Positions 24,804 to 36,841 of a DNA stretch of 64,000 bases are shown here, in pieces. Source of the stretch: Raffaelea ambrosiae (Eukaryota; Ascomycota; Sordariomycetes; Ophiostomatales; Ophiostomataceae); the NCBI GenBank assembly GCA_002778195.1, contig PCDI01000003.1, forward strand, positions 3,431,913 to 3,495,912, read 5' to 3'. The notes beneath the pieces were generated by a model. The model had not been told where the DNA came from and did no database searches. It saw only the letters and a list, made by a program, of their open reading frames with translations. Both the position numbers and the translations under genes were made by a program. Position 1 is the stretch's first letter. Each line of letters opens with the position of its first letter.

Positions 24804-27800
24804 TCACTCTCCGCCAACAGGAATCTCGGCTGTCCAATCTTTGCGAATGTCCAAATCCGTCAGCTCGGGCGTCTTCTCAATCACCAGACCCTTCTCGTTG
24901 GCCAGATGCAGTAAGCAGATAAAACAGAAACTTGTCGAAATGTCGTTCATCACGGGCTTCGGGTACACCGACTTGAGCCCGTTCATCACCTCGGTGAACT
25001 TGAGCTGCGTGTCGGGGCGGTCATTGTCGTCTCCTCCCTTGTCTGTGTGTGTCGCTGCTGCGTCCGCCGCCGCCGCTTCTTGGTTGCCCTCCTCCTCCGC
25101 ATTCGGCGGCGGCGTCAGCAGCCGCGATGCATTCGCCGCTGCGGCGCCAGGAGAAGCGGCCTTCTTACTGAGACCGCCACCCAAATCATCAAACGACATG
25201 CCCTTCCACAGCTCCTCCTTGAGCCGCCGCACATCCACCTTCTTGGCCACGCGCGCATACTGCACATACTCGGGCCGCACCCGACGGTTCGACGTCACCA
25301 GCGTCGTGCCAAACGCCAGGTCGGCCGGGTTCGTCATGGTCAGGCCGCCAAACCCGCCGAACCCGCCCGTGGTGAAGCCGCCTTGGGTCGTGAAGCCGCC
25401 GTTCATGGTGAAGCCCTGCGTCATGCCGCCCACATCGACCACCGTGCCGTTCGGACCCACGGGTCCCATGCCTCCGTCCACAGGACTGAAATGGTCCCGC
25501 GCATCGGCAAACTCGTCCCCGTCGTCATCGTCGTCACCGCCGCCTCCGCCAGCAAACGGCAGCCCGTCGTCGGCGAAAAAGTTGGCGTCGTAGTCGCCCT
25601 GCGGAATCCCGTCGTCGTCGTCGGCAGCGGAAGAGGGCACAGGTCCCTTTCGGGTGGCCCAGAAGGCCTCGTCCATCTCGCCCTCGGGCACGTTGTCACC
25701 GAAATCGTTGTCGGCCTGAGACTGCGCGCCAAACGCAAACGGCCGCATCCGCCGGCGGTGGCTCAGGCGCGCCTTGGGCTTGAGGAACAGCGACAGCAAC
25801 TGCTTGCTGTGGAAGTGCTTGTCGTCGGGCAGCAGGTTGCGCGACTTGGCCTTCCAGTCCTTCTTGGGCAGCGTGATGGCGGCGTTGCTGGCGGCCTCGG
25901 TGTACAGCAGCTCCGCCATGGACGGCTCCAGCGGGGCGTCAAAGTCAATGGCAAACGGCTCCTTTTCCTTGCGCTTGGAGCCCTGCTGCTGCTGGTCGGA
26001 CGCCAACCGGCTGCCGTCTTTGATTTTGCGGATGCGCCAGTGCTCGGCGCTGGTCCAGTTCTTACGCAGGGCCTGGTCAAAGTAGCTCAGAATGTTCTCG
26101 TGCATCTTGTCGGCCTGGTTTCCTCCGTTGTTGTTGCTATTGCTGCCCATGGCAATCGTGAAATCTGCATTCACATCGTCGATGCCCCCCGCTCCCACCC
26201 CATCGAGCAACATGTCGTCGTGCCCGTCGCCGCCACCGACGCCACCCGCATTGTACACGCGCATCTGCGGGTCCAGACGGGCCTCACGGGCCCAGGCTTC
26301 GCCGCCCTCGCCGAAATCGACACCGTCATCGACGCCGCCGCCGCCCACGCCAAAGGCACCGAGCGCATCCGTGTCGTCGAACCCGAGCGGATTGTCCTCA
26401 TCGATGAACAGCGCCGACTTGTCGCCGACACCGCCGCCGCTGCCACCGCCTTCGAGCGGGTCTTCGTTCTCGTCGTCGTCCTTGTGTTCTTGGCGCCAGT
26501 CCTCGGCGGCGCGCAGGAACGGGATGTCCATGGAGCCCGACGGGTCGCCCAGGTCAAAGGTTTTCAGGGACGAGCAGACGTCGAGCTCTTCGAGACGGCT
26601 CAAGTCGGGGAAGAAGCGCTGGCCGAGGGCAGCAATATCGATGGGGACGTCGTCGTCGCTGGCCTCTGGCTCCATGCTGGTCTGCCGTGATGGCACGGGG
26701 GTCTCATCATCATCGTCGTCGTTGTCATTGTCGTCGTCTTCGTTGTGTTCGGCGCCAGGTTCTTGGCTGCCGCTCGTCTTGGGGCCGCCCTTCTTTTTGG
26801 TCTTGGCAATGTCGTTGGTGTCGTCGCTGCTGTCAAAGACAATGCGGCCGTCGGCGTCAATCATCAGGTGGTTCAGCAGCAGGCCCTTGGCGCCGCCCTC
26901 GTCAAAGTCGGCCGAGGCCTTTTTGAAGAGCGGGTCGACGGCGAATTCGAGCTCGAGTTTCTTCAGCTGGATCGACGCAAACGAGGGGGCCAGGGTGGCC
27001 TCGGACCGGTGGTGCTTCTTCTTGGGCTTCTTCTTGATGACGTTGCCGTTCTCGTCGACCTCGTCCTCGTCGTCGTCTTCGCCGTCTTCGTCGCCATCGT
27101 TGTCGCCCGAAGCGGCCTTCTTGCGGTCGCGGCTGTCGGCCAGGCCGCTCAGCAGCTTGCCGGTCTCGGTGGCGACGCTGTCGACGCGGCTGGTGTAAAT
27201 CTTGACGCAGCCGTCGAGGGTGCAGCTGGCCTTTTGGAAGTTGACGCCGTCGCCTTCTTTGAGGAGCGACATGTCGTGGAAGTAGTCGATGAGGGCAAAG
27301 TTCCACGAGTTGGCGGCGTTGATCTTGTTGTCGGTGGCCATCTTCATCCACTCTTCAAAGTTGGCCAGGATGGGGACGCGCTTCATGGGGGTGACGGCGG
27401 AGCCACCCACTACGACGCGGTCGTCGTCGTCTTCGTCGTCGTTGCCGCCGCGCATGTTGCCGCCGTCGAGGTCGATGATAATGTCCCTGGACTGCGACAG
27501 GCCGATGCCACTGTGGCGCGGCCCTCGGCTCCCGCGCGGCGTGCGCGGGCTGGCGGCGGTGCTGGGGGAGGCATGCTCGAGGGCAGCGGCGGCGGCAGTG
27601 CTGGCCTTGCGGGAGGTGGGCGTGGCGGCGGCCTTGAGCTGGTTGATCTGGGCTTCGTGGAGGGCCTGGCGGGAGTGGAGGCGCTGGGCCTTTTCCTGGG
27701 CGTCGTCGTTGAGGGGGATTCTAAGGGAAGGAGATGGTCAGCGAAGGTTCGTCTTCTTCTGTTTGCGCCAGGCGTCGTCTCGGTCTGTTGTCCCTGTCTG

Positions 27801-28082
27801 TCGTCCGTCGTATCGCCCTGTCCCCCTTTGCACTGGTGTCTCTTTTCGTTTCTGTTTCCAACGCCCTTTTGACCTTCCGTTTCTTGTTTCCGTCACTTCT
27901 CTCCCGTCTTCTCTCCCATCTTCTCTGTCTGTTTACTTCTTTCCGTCTCTTCCTTCTCTCTCTTTCTCTCGCACTCACTTGACGGGTGAATTTTTGAAGG
28001 GCGACTGCGACAGCGAACCTGATGCGGCTCTGCTGTTGCTGCGCGTACTGTTCGCGCGGGGGACTTGGGCGACGCGAGGCAT
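24804..28082 (-). CDS. brn1/cnd2: Condensin complex subunit 2 (barren/CAP-H kleisin)
   Basis: Two exons (28082-27979 and 27720-24804) encode 1006 residues. The first codes a Ser/Arg-rich start (MPRVAQVPRANSTRS) and is joined in phase through a 258-bp intron to IPLNDDAQEKAQRLHSRQAL. The barren signature follows: VPILANFEEWMKMATDNKIN, NSWNFALIDYFHDMSLL and VNFQKASCTLDGCVKIYTSRVDS. Later conserved blocks include LSLFLKPKARLSHRRRMRP near the middle and a C-terminal winged-helix-like block (STSFCFICLLHLANEKGL). Barren is the kleisin bridging the SMC2/SMC4 heads, needed for mitotic chromosome condensation and segregation. The protein is longer than most family members because of acidic and Gly/Asp-rich linkers. 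It is transcribed divergently from the exchanger gene. Confidence 0.95.
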
Positions 28083-29065
28083 CTTGGCCCTCTGCGCTGT
28101 TTCGACTCGACTCGGCTCTGTGAAGTTGTTGACAGGGAAGGAGAGGAAACACACAAACCGTCGTCGCACTCTGGATGGCGGGATGTCTTGTTCAAAATTT
28201 GGCCGTTTGTTCTCCAGGGACCCGCTTTCCCGGGTCGCGATTGTTTTGGTGTTTGGACCCTGCCTTCGCCTATTCCAGACAAAAGTAAACAAACGCACGT
28301 GACTCTGCGCGGGCAGCTCACACAGTACGTGAGCCGTGTGGCTGGCTCTTTAGACCGTCTACGACACTGTGCTTTGACGTGGAGCTGCATGGGGGGGGGC
28401 CTCTAGGCCAGATGGGGCAATCGCTAAACTTGCCAAGGCCCAGGCCGGCGGGCAGTGCTGATAAAAGACGCCAAGAGCTCTTGGTGACGAGGGAAATAGC
28501 TAGCCCAAGTAGGGGTACATGTAGACAGGACCGGGCAGTCGTATGTGCACACCGCAAGCCAGAAGCTGCCGAGTACCGGTACGGCAGGGCGGTCCAAGCT
28601 CCCTCACCCAGACACTCCTCTCGGCACTGTTGTCTCAAAAGCAGTCCAAGGGCGACTCTGCTGCCAGTTTTTCTTTTTTCTTTTTGGACCGTGATACGGG
28701 CTCCCTCCGACACAACTAGCTGCCCACTGCGCTGCAACCGCATTTTAGAAAACCAAAGAGACATCTGCCGCGTGTGTGCATGTGTTTTGCCTTGCCCTTT
28801 TTTCTTTTTTGTTGTGTTCCACGGCATCTGACCATAGTGTTTGTGAAGCTGGGTAGTGTGCATTTGCATTAGTACCTGATCCTGGCAACAACGTGGTCAC
28901 GATAGTATTTCGCCGACGATCTGCGGAAGAGGCCATCACTTGCGTCATATCACTGAGATTTCTCCAGAGAGACAGGCACACACAGAGAGAAGAGAGAGAG
29001 AGAGAGAGATGGCATAGCTTGAGGGAGGTCGGTTCCACCCAAACAACAACAGTCAGCAGAGGATC
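28083..29065. promoter_or_regulatory. Divergent promoter region between condensin and exchanger genes
   Basis: The two start codons point away from each other across about 980 bp, so both promoters should lie here. A short GA run (about 28985-29010) lies just upstream of the exchanger ATG. No TATA box in a convincing position was seen. Confidence 0.5.
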
Positions 29066-32000
29066 ATGTCGACGACTCCCATGGCGGGGCCGCCGGGCGA
29101 TCGCCGTCGTCCTCGGCGACGTCCCCGGTTCGGTGCGCGGCCGTTCTTTGTGTCGATCGCGGTGGTGCTGTCGCTGGTGGCGGTGTCGTACATTGTGCCG
29201 GGCATCCTGGGGCCGCGAGACGCGCCCGGGTCGTCGTCGGGGGTGGTGCTCGGTCGGCGGTCGTCGGCGTCGTCGTCGTCGAAGTCCCTCCTGCCGGTGC
29301 CGGACGACGGGGTCGACCTCGAGTGCCGGCTGGTGCACCAGTACGCGGACAAGTGCGCGTTTGTCCGGGCCAACTGCCAGGACGAGGAGGCGGGCCTGCT
29401 GCCGTACCTGGCGTTCTACTACTGCAGCAGCCTGCGTCACGTGGCGCCGGTGGCGTTCGCGGTGCTGGTGGTGTGGCTGGGCCTGCTGTTCACGACGATC
29501 GGCATCGCGGCGAGCGACTTTTTCAGCGTCAACCTGGGCACGATAGCCAGCATCCTGGGCCTCAGCGAGAGCCTGGCGGGGGTGACGTTCCTGGCGTTTG
29601 GCAACGGGTCGCCGGACGTGTTCAGCACGTTTGCGGCGATGGGCTCGAACAGCGGCAGCATGGCGGTGGGCGAGCTGATCGGGGCGGCCGGGTTCATCAC
29701 GGCGGTGGTGGCCGGGTCGATGGCGCTGGTGCGCGAGTTCCGCGTCAGCCGGCGGACGTTTGTGCGCGACATTCTCTTTTTCATTGTGTCGGTGCTGTTT
29801 GCCATGCTCTTCCTGGCCGACGGCCGCCTGCTGCTGTGGGAGTGCATCGCCATGATCGGCTTCTACGTCTTCTACGTCGTCACCGTCGTCGGCTGGCACT
29901 GGGTGTCGCAGGCGCGCAAGCGCCGGCGGCGGCGCGAGGCCGCGTCGCGCGCGCACTTTTACAACGCCATCGACGCGGCCGACCTGTCGGGCAGCGACGT
30001 GCTGGCGGCGGTGCCGTACCGGGACGACGTGGGCGCGGGGGGGGGCCCGGCGGCCGCGACCGGCGCCGACGGCCGCGAGGCGGCGGATGGAGGCGGCGGC
30101 CTAGTGGAAGAAAGAGGCAGAGGCGAAGGCGAAGACGAGGACGAGGACGAGGACGGCATGGTGGGTGGCCGGCGAAGCCGACCGCCGCCGGACATCAGCG
30201 CGCTCGAACGGGGCCCGCGCATCGAGATCGACAGCGTCGAGGCGCCGCCCGGCCTGCGCATCGACACGGACGTTGTCTCCGATGGCGGCGGCGGCGGCGG
30301 CGGCGGCGGTGGTGGTGGTTCAGCAGCAGCAACAGCAGCAGCAGCCATCCCGTCTCCTTTGTCGCCGCTTCGGCCCCCGCAGCACCGGGCCTATCCGCTC
30401 CGCCACCACCTGCTCGACGACGACGACTACTACCCCCACTACTCCTCCTACGACACCAACGACGACGTCGACGACGAGGACGCCCGGGAGCGCCGCAACC
30501 GGCACATCTCGGCGGAGATGACCAGCAGCATGCGCGTCAGCCGACCGCGGCGTCGACGCGGCACCACCACCATCACGCCCATCCGGCCCAGTCTGCTGGG
30601 CGCCCTGGAATTCCGGTCCGTGCTGGCCTCGCTGCAGCGGTCGGGCACCATGCACCTCGCGCCGCTCGACACGCGGCGCGTGGCCGCCCCAGGCGACCCG
30701 AGCCGCCAGCACCGGCCCAGTCTGCCCTCGGCCACGGGCTACCACGCGGCCCGCAACATCCACGACGGCAGCCAGAGCGCCATCCTGGCCCCGCAACGCT
30801 TTGACGAGGGAGACGGGAACCACCAACACGGCGGCACCAGCAGCAATTACAACAACAGCACCAACACCAACACCAACAGCCCGGGCGCCTTTGGCCAAAC
30901 GCTGGGCGTGCCGTCGTCGGCGGCGGGCAGCCGCGGCCGGGCGCTCTCGTCCGGCGACCTGCCACGACAGGCCTTGCTGAATCAGCACATGTACAACAAC
31001 ACGGCTGCTGCTGCTGCTGCTGCTGGCGGGAACCAGCTGGGCATTCCGTCGGCCGTCGGGTCCGATGCCGCATCCTCGGTGGCCGTCGACAGCTCCGGCG
31101 CGCCCACGCCAACGTCGACCGGGGCGCCGGCGCTGCCGTTGCCGCCGTCCGATTTTGGCGATTACCAGTTCTCGTCCTCGCCAGCGCACTCGACCACGTC
31201 ACCCCGCGTGTCCCCGGCCCTCTCGCCCTTTCCGGGCTACGCCGAGCAGCCCTCGCCGCGGTCGGGCCCTTCTCCGCCGCCGCCACCCGGCCAGCCGCCG
31301 TCGCGCATCTCCAGCTTTGGGCTGCCGCCGCCGGAGCTGGACCACCACCTCAGCGCCAGCTCCGGCTTCCGCGACCTCGACGACGACGAGCGCGCCGCGC
31401 TGCCCAAGCCCGTGCGCTGGTGGCCCTACAGCGTCCTGCCGGCGCCGCACGTCATCATGTGCACGCTGTTCCCGACGCTGCAGGGGTGGCGCGAGAAGCG
31501 CGCCTGGGACAAGTTTGTCAGCCTGATCTCCGTGCCGAGCGTGTTTCTGCTGGTGACGACGCTGCCGGTGGTGGAGATGGAAGCGCAGGACGACGAGGAC
31601 GAGGACGAGGATGAGGACGGGGAGTATGGTGGATATTTTGACGAGGAGGAAGGCCAGATCCGGCTGGGGGACGACGACGACGACGAGAACAACAACAACA
31701 ACAACATGGGGAATGTCGGCAGTACGAGCAATGTCCATCGTCCGCCGACGCCCTTGATTTCCGCGCCCCACGGCAACGGCGGCGGCAGCGTCCATGAACA
31801 ACAACTCGCGACGCCGGCAGAAACCGAGTGGCAGCGGTACCGACGGGTGTCCAATGCGGCGGGGCTGGACAGCGCCAAAGCCAATAGTAACAACAGCAAC
31901 AGCAACAGCAACACTACTCTGCGGGCCTCCCGCGGCAGCCTCGGGAGCAGCAACGCCGCCTTCCCCGTGTTCCGGGACGAGGTGGACACCGGCCTCGCCG

Positions 32001-33323
32001 ATGACGACGCGGCATCGACGGCCGTGTCCCTGCAATCGGAAGCGGCGGCTTCGGGCCATCTCAACCCCAACCCCAACGGCAGCGACAGCGGCAACGGCCA
32101 TGTGGTCGAGAACAGCGGCGTCGTCGTCGTCGACGGCCGTCTCTCGCCCGCCAGCATTCGTCCGCCGCCGCCGCCGCCGCCGCTGCTGCTGCCGGCAGCC
32201 ACCAAGACACCCACGGCGGCCACCACCGATATACTCCTCCCGGGTCCCGTGGCCCCCGGTCCCCCCGACGAGTCTTCCATCGTCGTCGTCGGCCGGCCGC
32301 CCACGTCGGCCACCAGCGAGGTCGACACCGTCGCGGCGGCGGCGGCGGCGGCGGCGGCCGACGGCTGGAACCGCTGGCTGGTGGCGCTGCAGCTCTTTAC
32401 CGGCCCGCTGTTCACCGTCTTCATCCTGTGGGCCAACATGGCCGACGACCTGGCGCGGCCCGGCCGCACCCTGGTCCAGATGCTGCTGTGGTCCCTCGTC
32501 GCCTCGCTGGTCATGCTGGCCGTCCTGCTGGCCACCACCACCCCTGCCCGCCGGCCCAAGTACCACTCCCTGCTCTGCTTCCTCGGCTTCGTCATCGCCG
32601 TCGCCTGGATCTCCACCGTCGCCGGCGAGGTCGTCGGCGTTCTCAAGGCTATCGGCGTCATTGTCGGCATCTCCGAGGCCATCCTCGGCCTGACCATCTT
32701 TGCCGTCGGCAACTCCCTCGGCGACCTCGTCGCCGACATCACCATCGCCCGTCTCGGCTTCCCCGTCATGGCTCTGTAAGTTGAATCTTTTCTTTCCTCG
32801 CTTCTTTTTCTGTCCTCGCTTCGCTCGTTTTCTTTTCTTTCCTCGCTTCNTCTTTTCTTTCCTCGCTTCTTTTTCTGTCCTCGCTTCGCTCGTTTTCTTT
32901 TCTTTCCTCGCTTCGCTCGTTTTCTTTCTTCCCTTACTTAGCTTCACTCGCTTCACTCGCTTCGCTCGTTCCGCTCGTTCCGCTCGTCGCTAACTTGCCA
33001 GCTCCGCTTGCTTCGGCGGCCCCATGCTCAACATCCTCCTCGGCGTCGGCATCGGCGGCGCCTGGATGACCATCAAGGCCGCCAAGGACTACGAACGCCG
33101 CCACCCAGACCGCCCCGGCCACTACGAACCCTACGACCTCGAGGTCGGCGGCACCCTCATCGTCTCCGCCGTCACCGTCCTCGTCACCCTCGTCGTCCTC
33201 CTCGTCGCCGTCCCGGCCAACCGCTGGATCATGAGTCGCAAGATTGGCATGGTCTTGATTGCCATCTGGGCCGTGAGCACAGTCATCAATGTCGTGCTCG
33301 AGGTTCTTGGGACCATGAACTGA
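29066..33323 (+). CDS. Na+/Ca2+ exchanger family membrane protein, NCLX/Ecm27-like
   Basis: Two exons (29066-32775 and 33002-33323) give 1343 residues. Both alpha-repeats of the CaCA superfamily are visible: GVTFLAFGNGSPDVFSTFAA near residues 170-190 and LTIFAVGNSLGDLVADI near 1205-1222, the latter continuing across the intron into ACFGGPMLNILLG. An N-terminal hydrophobic segment (about 27-50) and clusters of membrane helices flank the repeats. Between them sits a very long hydrophilic loop region of roughly 800 residues, interrupted by a hydrophobic stretch near 817-835. It is rich in Asp/Glu, Gly, Asn, Ser and Pro with many single-residue runs. Family members exchange Ca2+ for Na+ or H+ in vacuolar, mitochondrial or other inner membranes; ion and location are not decided by sequence. 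The family usually has much shorter loops. The intron holds an imperfect duplication and an ambiguous base. Confidence 0.92.
32776..33001 (+). repeat. Repeat-filled 226-bp intron with an ambiguous base
   Basis: Inside the intron a roughly 60-bp pyrimidine-rich unit occurs twice in a row, separated by an N at 32850. A run of short CACTCGCTT/CGCTCGTT-like units follows, then a CTAAC branch site about 13 bases before the CAG acceptor. The N at the unit junction suggests an unresolved or collapsed repeat. Confidence 0.85.
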
Positions 33324-35917
33324 GGACCGAGCTACCCGGGACGACTCCAGGGGCTGATCCCAAGCGTTCGCCCTTCCAAACCGTCGAAAATTTCTTCTTT
33401 TTCCCCTTCAGCCCCTTCAGCCCTTCTTTCTCCTTTTTTTTTCTTTTTTCTTTTTTCTTTTTCTTCTCATCTAGACCTGTGTTTACGTCACGTAGATATC
33501 TACTGTCTTTCACGCATAGCTGGTGGTGGTGTTTGTATTTTATTTGGTCATTTGTCCATTTGTCCAATTTTGTTGCTCTTGTTTACTACTTTTGTTTCGT
33601 TGATCTCCTTTTCTTGTCTATATTTCTGTATCCTCACTGCTGTCAGTGACTGTTGTATATACTAGACGAGCCATGCTGTGTGACGCTTTGGGGTTGGGTG
33701 AGATGTTGCATTTTTTAGTATTTTGTTTCGGTATTTTTGAGGACGTTTTTGATTCTTGAATACTCTCGCATGTTTACTGTTTATTTACATTTGATTATTT
33801 TGGGTGTCTTGAGCTGGCATCCTGCCCTTTCTGTAGTTTTGTTTACATTTTTGATATTTCTTGTTATATTCGATAGTCATTCTTATTTTCTGCCTTTTGT
33901 TCTAGTATTTTGCCGTGTAGATTTCTCTCCCTTTTTTGTCCTCTGTATTTTGATTTTTTGCATATCGGAGGATTTTGGTCATGTCAACCACGAGTGTTGA
34001 TCTCGATTGCCCCTTGGATCTCGGATCTTGGCATGCATCCTCCACTGCACGGTCGCCGCCGTCGTCATCACCAACTACGTGACACTGCGATTCACTCCTT
34101 TTGGACACTGCATATTTCGATCTGCACGATAAGCCGCGAAAGAGCACAAAGCACACCCAGCACATGCACACTCTTGCGTGTCTGCATTTTCCGCATTCAG
34201 GCTTGCCCGAGGCAAGTCGAAAAAAAAAGAAAGAAAAAAGAAAAGAAAAAGACGCATCTCGGTCTTGGCATCGCGTTCTGGGTGTCATGTCCTTGCTTCT
34301 CTTTTCCTTCATCTGGCCAAAAGCCGTCCAGAAGGAGTGCACTTTCTTTTTCCCCACGCGCTCCTTCTTGGCCAGGCTTGCATCATCTGGACAGTTACAT
34401 AGTACGAGTATGATCGTACATACAAGGTAGTAAGATACGGGCCCACCAGGCAACCAACCGCCTTTGCCGGGTTTCAGGTGGGATTCTCCTCCGGTGCGCC
34501 CCCCTCAAAGCTTGTCCGGGAACGGTGGCATTTTTTGGGGCTGCCCACTATGTACAGACCACTGCGTGCCCACCGCCAAGACCAAGCCGACCGACTCTCA
34601 GCTGGTCTGGCCCCCAGGTCTAAGCCGCAATGGGGCCGCTCCATTGTGTGCTTCAGCGCTGCTCCCAGGTGGCTGGTCCTCTGTCACGAGGAAAGTGAAA
34701 CCGAGAACCATCGAAGTGCTTTGGTCTTTTCTCTCTTCTCTCTCTCTTTTTTTTTCTTTTTCCTGTGAGTGTTTTGATTCTGAAACAGGCAGATGCTCTC
34801 ACTGACATCCAGCCTCGATCGTTTGGGCAGGTTGAGCCTTCCCTCCTCTGCCATGCACGGCTTAGGCACGCCATCACACACACAGCCAGACACGATACAG
34901 ACTGTCCCACTTGGCCTGCGGTCCACTCCTTTGATGGGCGTCTTCCGCGTGGCTGAACCCCCCCCTCTTCAAGGTCAGGGTAGCACCCATTCCCACGCCT
35001 TTTCAGCTGTGCATGCCCCCTTCCTATCACAAGGCCGTGCAGTGTTGGTCGGAGGGGAGCATTCTTGCCTCGCCAGCTGTGGAAATCGGGCAAGATCTGG
35101 TTTAGCTCAAACGGGTGGGTTGCGTATGCGCGACACCAAAAGAGCAAAAAGTGAGGACTTTGCAAAACTACGGCTAGCCGGGCTACGGATCAAACCAGAC
35201 CAAAAAAAAAAAAAAATTAAAAAAACAACCATACTATTTATGCATAGAGGGTTAGATAGGGCAACCCAGGCCCGACCAGGACCAGCCGGAAATGAGGCAA
35301 GTGTCTCTACTATGCTGCCGACCTTGTCGAGCAAAAGAGAGGGCCACCAAAGCGCCAAACGGGCCGCACTAGCTGGGGGGACCTGTCTGGAAACGTGCTG
35401 AGAGAAGTGGGCTCCTTGGGTCTTAGTGCCCTCGCAACCCTCTACTATGTATGCATCCCACCACCGTGGAGGCTTGCAGAAGCTCACGGAACGGCGGCTG
35501 TAGTCACCTGCACGACGCCAGCGCGTGTGTGGACAGGTGGGCGCACCAACAAGAGGGGCGAGCTTGGGCAGGAACGGGCTGGCCGAGGCAGGGGGGGTGG
35601 GTGGGCAGAAAGGAGAAGGAAGAAGGTGTGGGTTGAGAGAGTTGGAGGGGTGACGGAGGGGGACGAGGTGACGAGAAAAGCTCTTTCCTCGTGCGAGGAT
35701 TGACGGCTATATAAGCCGGGCATGTTGGTCACTTCGAAAGCTTGCCGGACGTTGTCTCGCCACTTTTTTCCTTCTTCTCTGAAGCCTCACTCCAGACACT
35801 TCACTTGCTACACACATCGTCCGATTTTTCGAGCCTCCTCTCAATTTCTCACCTCACCTCGCCTTGCCTCAGATACACGTGCATCTCAGTATACCCTTCT
35901 TCTTCTCCTCACTCACA
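33324..35917. other. Intergenic region: exchanger 3' end and promoter of the disordered protein
   Basis: The first several hundred bases are T-rich and should be the exchanger 3' UTR. The middle holds only short frames, two short A runs (near 34219 and 35201) and two copies of the TACATAGTA-type 9-mer (34396 and 35443). The last 350 bases look like a promoter; the TATA box is listed separately. No RNA gene was found. Confidence 0.55.
35646..35714 (+). promoter_or_regulatory. TATA box with upstream AGGGG elements
   Basis: TATATAA at 35708-35714 lies about 204 bp before the ATG of the disordered protein and is followed by a C/T-rich leader, a typical strong fungal core promoter. AGGGG occurs at 35646-35650 and 35657-35661, matching the core of the yeast stress response element (AGGGG/CCCCT). 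A stress role is inferred from that match and the protein's hydrophilin-like composition; 5-bp matches are weak alone. Confidence 0.6.
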
Positions 35918-36841
35918 ATGGATTTGCTCGGCAAGCTTGCTGGTGTTGGCGGTGGCAACAGCGACAACAGCAGCAACAACAACCAGAACAATGACAACAG
36001 CAGCAACAACCAGAGCAGCAACAACCAGCAGCAGTCCTCTGGCTGGGGTGCTGTCGGCGAGGCTGCCAAGGAGGCCTACTCCGACTACCAGTCCAAGGGC
36101 ACCGTGGACTACTCGGAGCTTGGCGACGTCGCCAAGAAGGCTGCGTCGGCGTACAGCTCGACCAGCACCGAGGACCGCAACATAACCAGCATTGGCAAGG
36201 GCATTGCCTCGGGTTTCGGCGGCAGCAGCAGCAGCAGCCAGAGCCAGGGCCAGGACCAGAACAAGAGCGACAACGACAACAAGAACGACAACAACCAGAA
36301 CAAGAACGACAACGACAACAAGAACCAGGACCAGGGCAGCAACAACCAGAGCAACGACAGCAACAACCAGAACAAGAATGACAACAACTCGTCCAGCGGT
36401 GGTTTCTTCGGTGGCAGCAACAGCAACAACAACGACAACAACAGCAACCGCCAGGACAATGACAACAACAACAGCAGCAGCTACGGCAGCAGCAACGACA
36501 ACAGCAGCCGCCGCAACAATGACAATGACAACTCCTATGGCAGCAGCCGCAACGACAATGACAACTCTTACGGCAGCAGCCGCAACGACAATGACAACTC
36601 CTACGGCAGCAGCGGCCGTGACAACGACAACTCCTACGGCTCGTCGGACAATGACCGCCGTGGCGGCAACAGCTACGGCAGCAGCAACAACGACAGCTAT
36701 GGCAGCAGCAACAACGACAGCTACGGCAGCAGCAACAACGACAGCTATGGCAACAACAGCCGCAATGACAACGACAACAGCTATGGCAGCGGCCGTGGCG
36801 ACAACGACAACTACGGCAACAACAACAACAACAACTACTAA
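35918..36841 (+). CDS. Asn/Ser/Asp/Gly-rich disordered protein, hydrophilin-like
   Basis: A single exon of 307 residues starts at MDLLGKLAGVGG; this ATG follows CACA directly, whereas an in-frame ATG 54 bp upstream lies in the leader. After an Asn/Ser-rich spacer, one short ordered-looking block appears (GWGAVGEAAKEAYSDYQSKG then VDYSELGDVAKKAASAYSS, about residues 45-85). The rest is tandem low complexity: Asn/Asp/Lys/Gln runs, then NDNDNSYGSSR-type repeats and NNDSYGSS repeats, ending in Asn and Tyr. There is no Cys, signal peptide or membrane segment. The composition resembles stress-induced hydrophilins and some fungal conidial or starvation proteins, but I cannot assign a named family. 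A TATA box and AGGGG elements upstream suggest inducible, high expression. Confidence 0.8.
   Translation: MDLLGKLAGVGGGNSDNSSNNNQNNDNSSNNQSSNNQQQSSGWGAVGEAAKEAYSDYQSKGTVDYSELGDVAKKAASAYSSTSTEDRNITSIGKGIASGFGGSSSSSQSQGQDQNKSDNDNKNDNNQNKNDNDNKNQDQGSNNQSNDSNNQNKNDNNSSSGGFFGGSNSNNNDNNSNRQDNDNNNSSSYGSSNDNSSRRNNDNDNSYGSSRNDNDNSYGSSRNDNDNSYGSSGRDNDNSYGSSDNDRRGGNSYGSSNNDSYGSSNNDSYGSSNNDSYGNNSRNDNDNSYGSGRGDNDNYGNNNNNNY

Noticed and set aside
25047..27872. Long plus-strand frames over the condensin gene
   Set aside because: They are shadows of the GC-rich coding sequence on the minus strand, which has clear barren-family motifs.
30320..32956. Long minus-strand frames over the exchanger gene
   Set aside because: They arise from codon bias and trinucleotide repeats of the plus-strand gene; they show no domains and run across its alpha-repeat.
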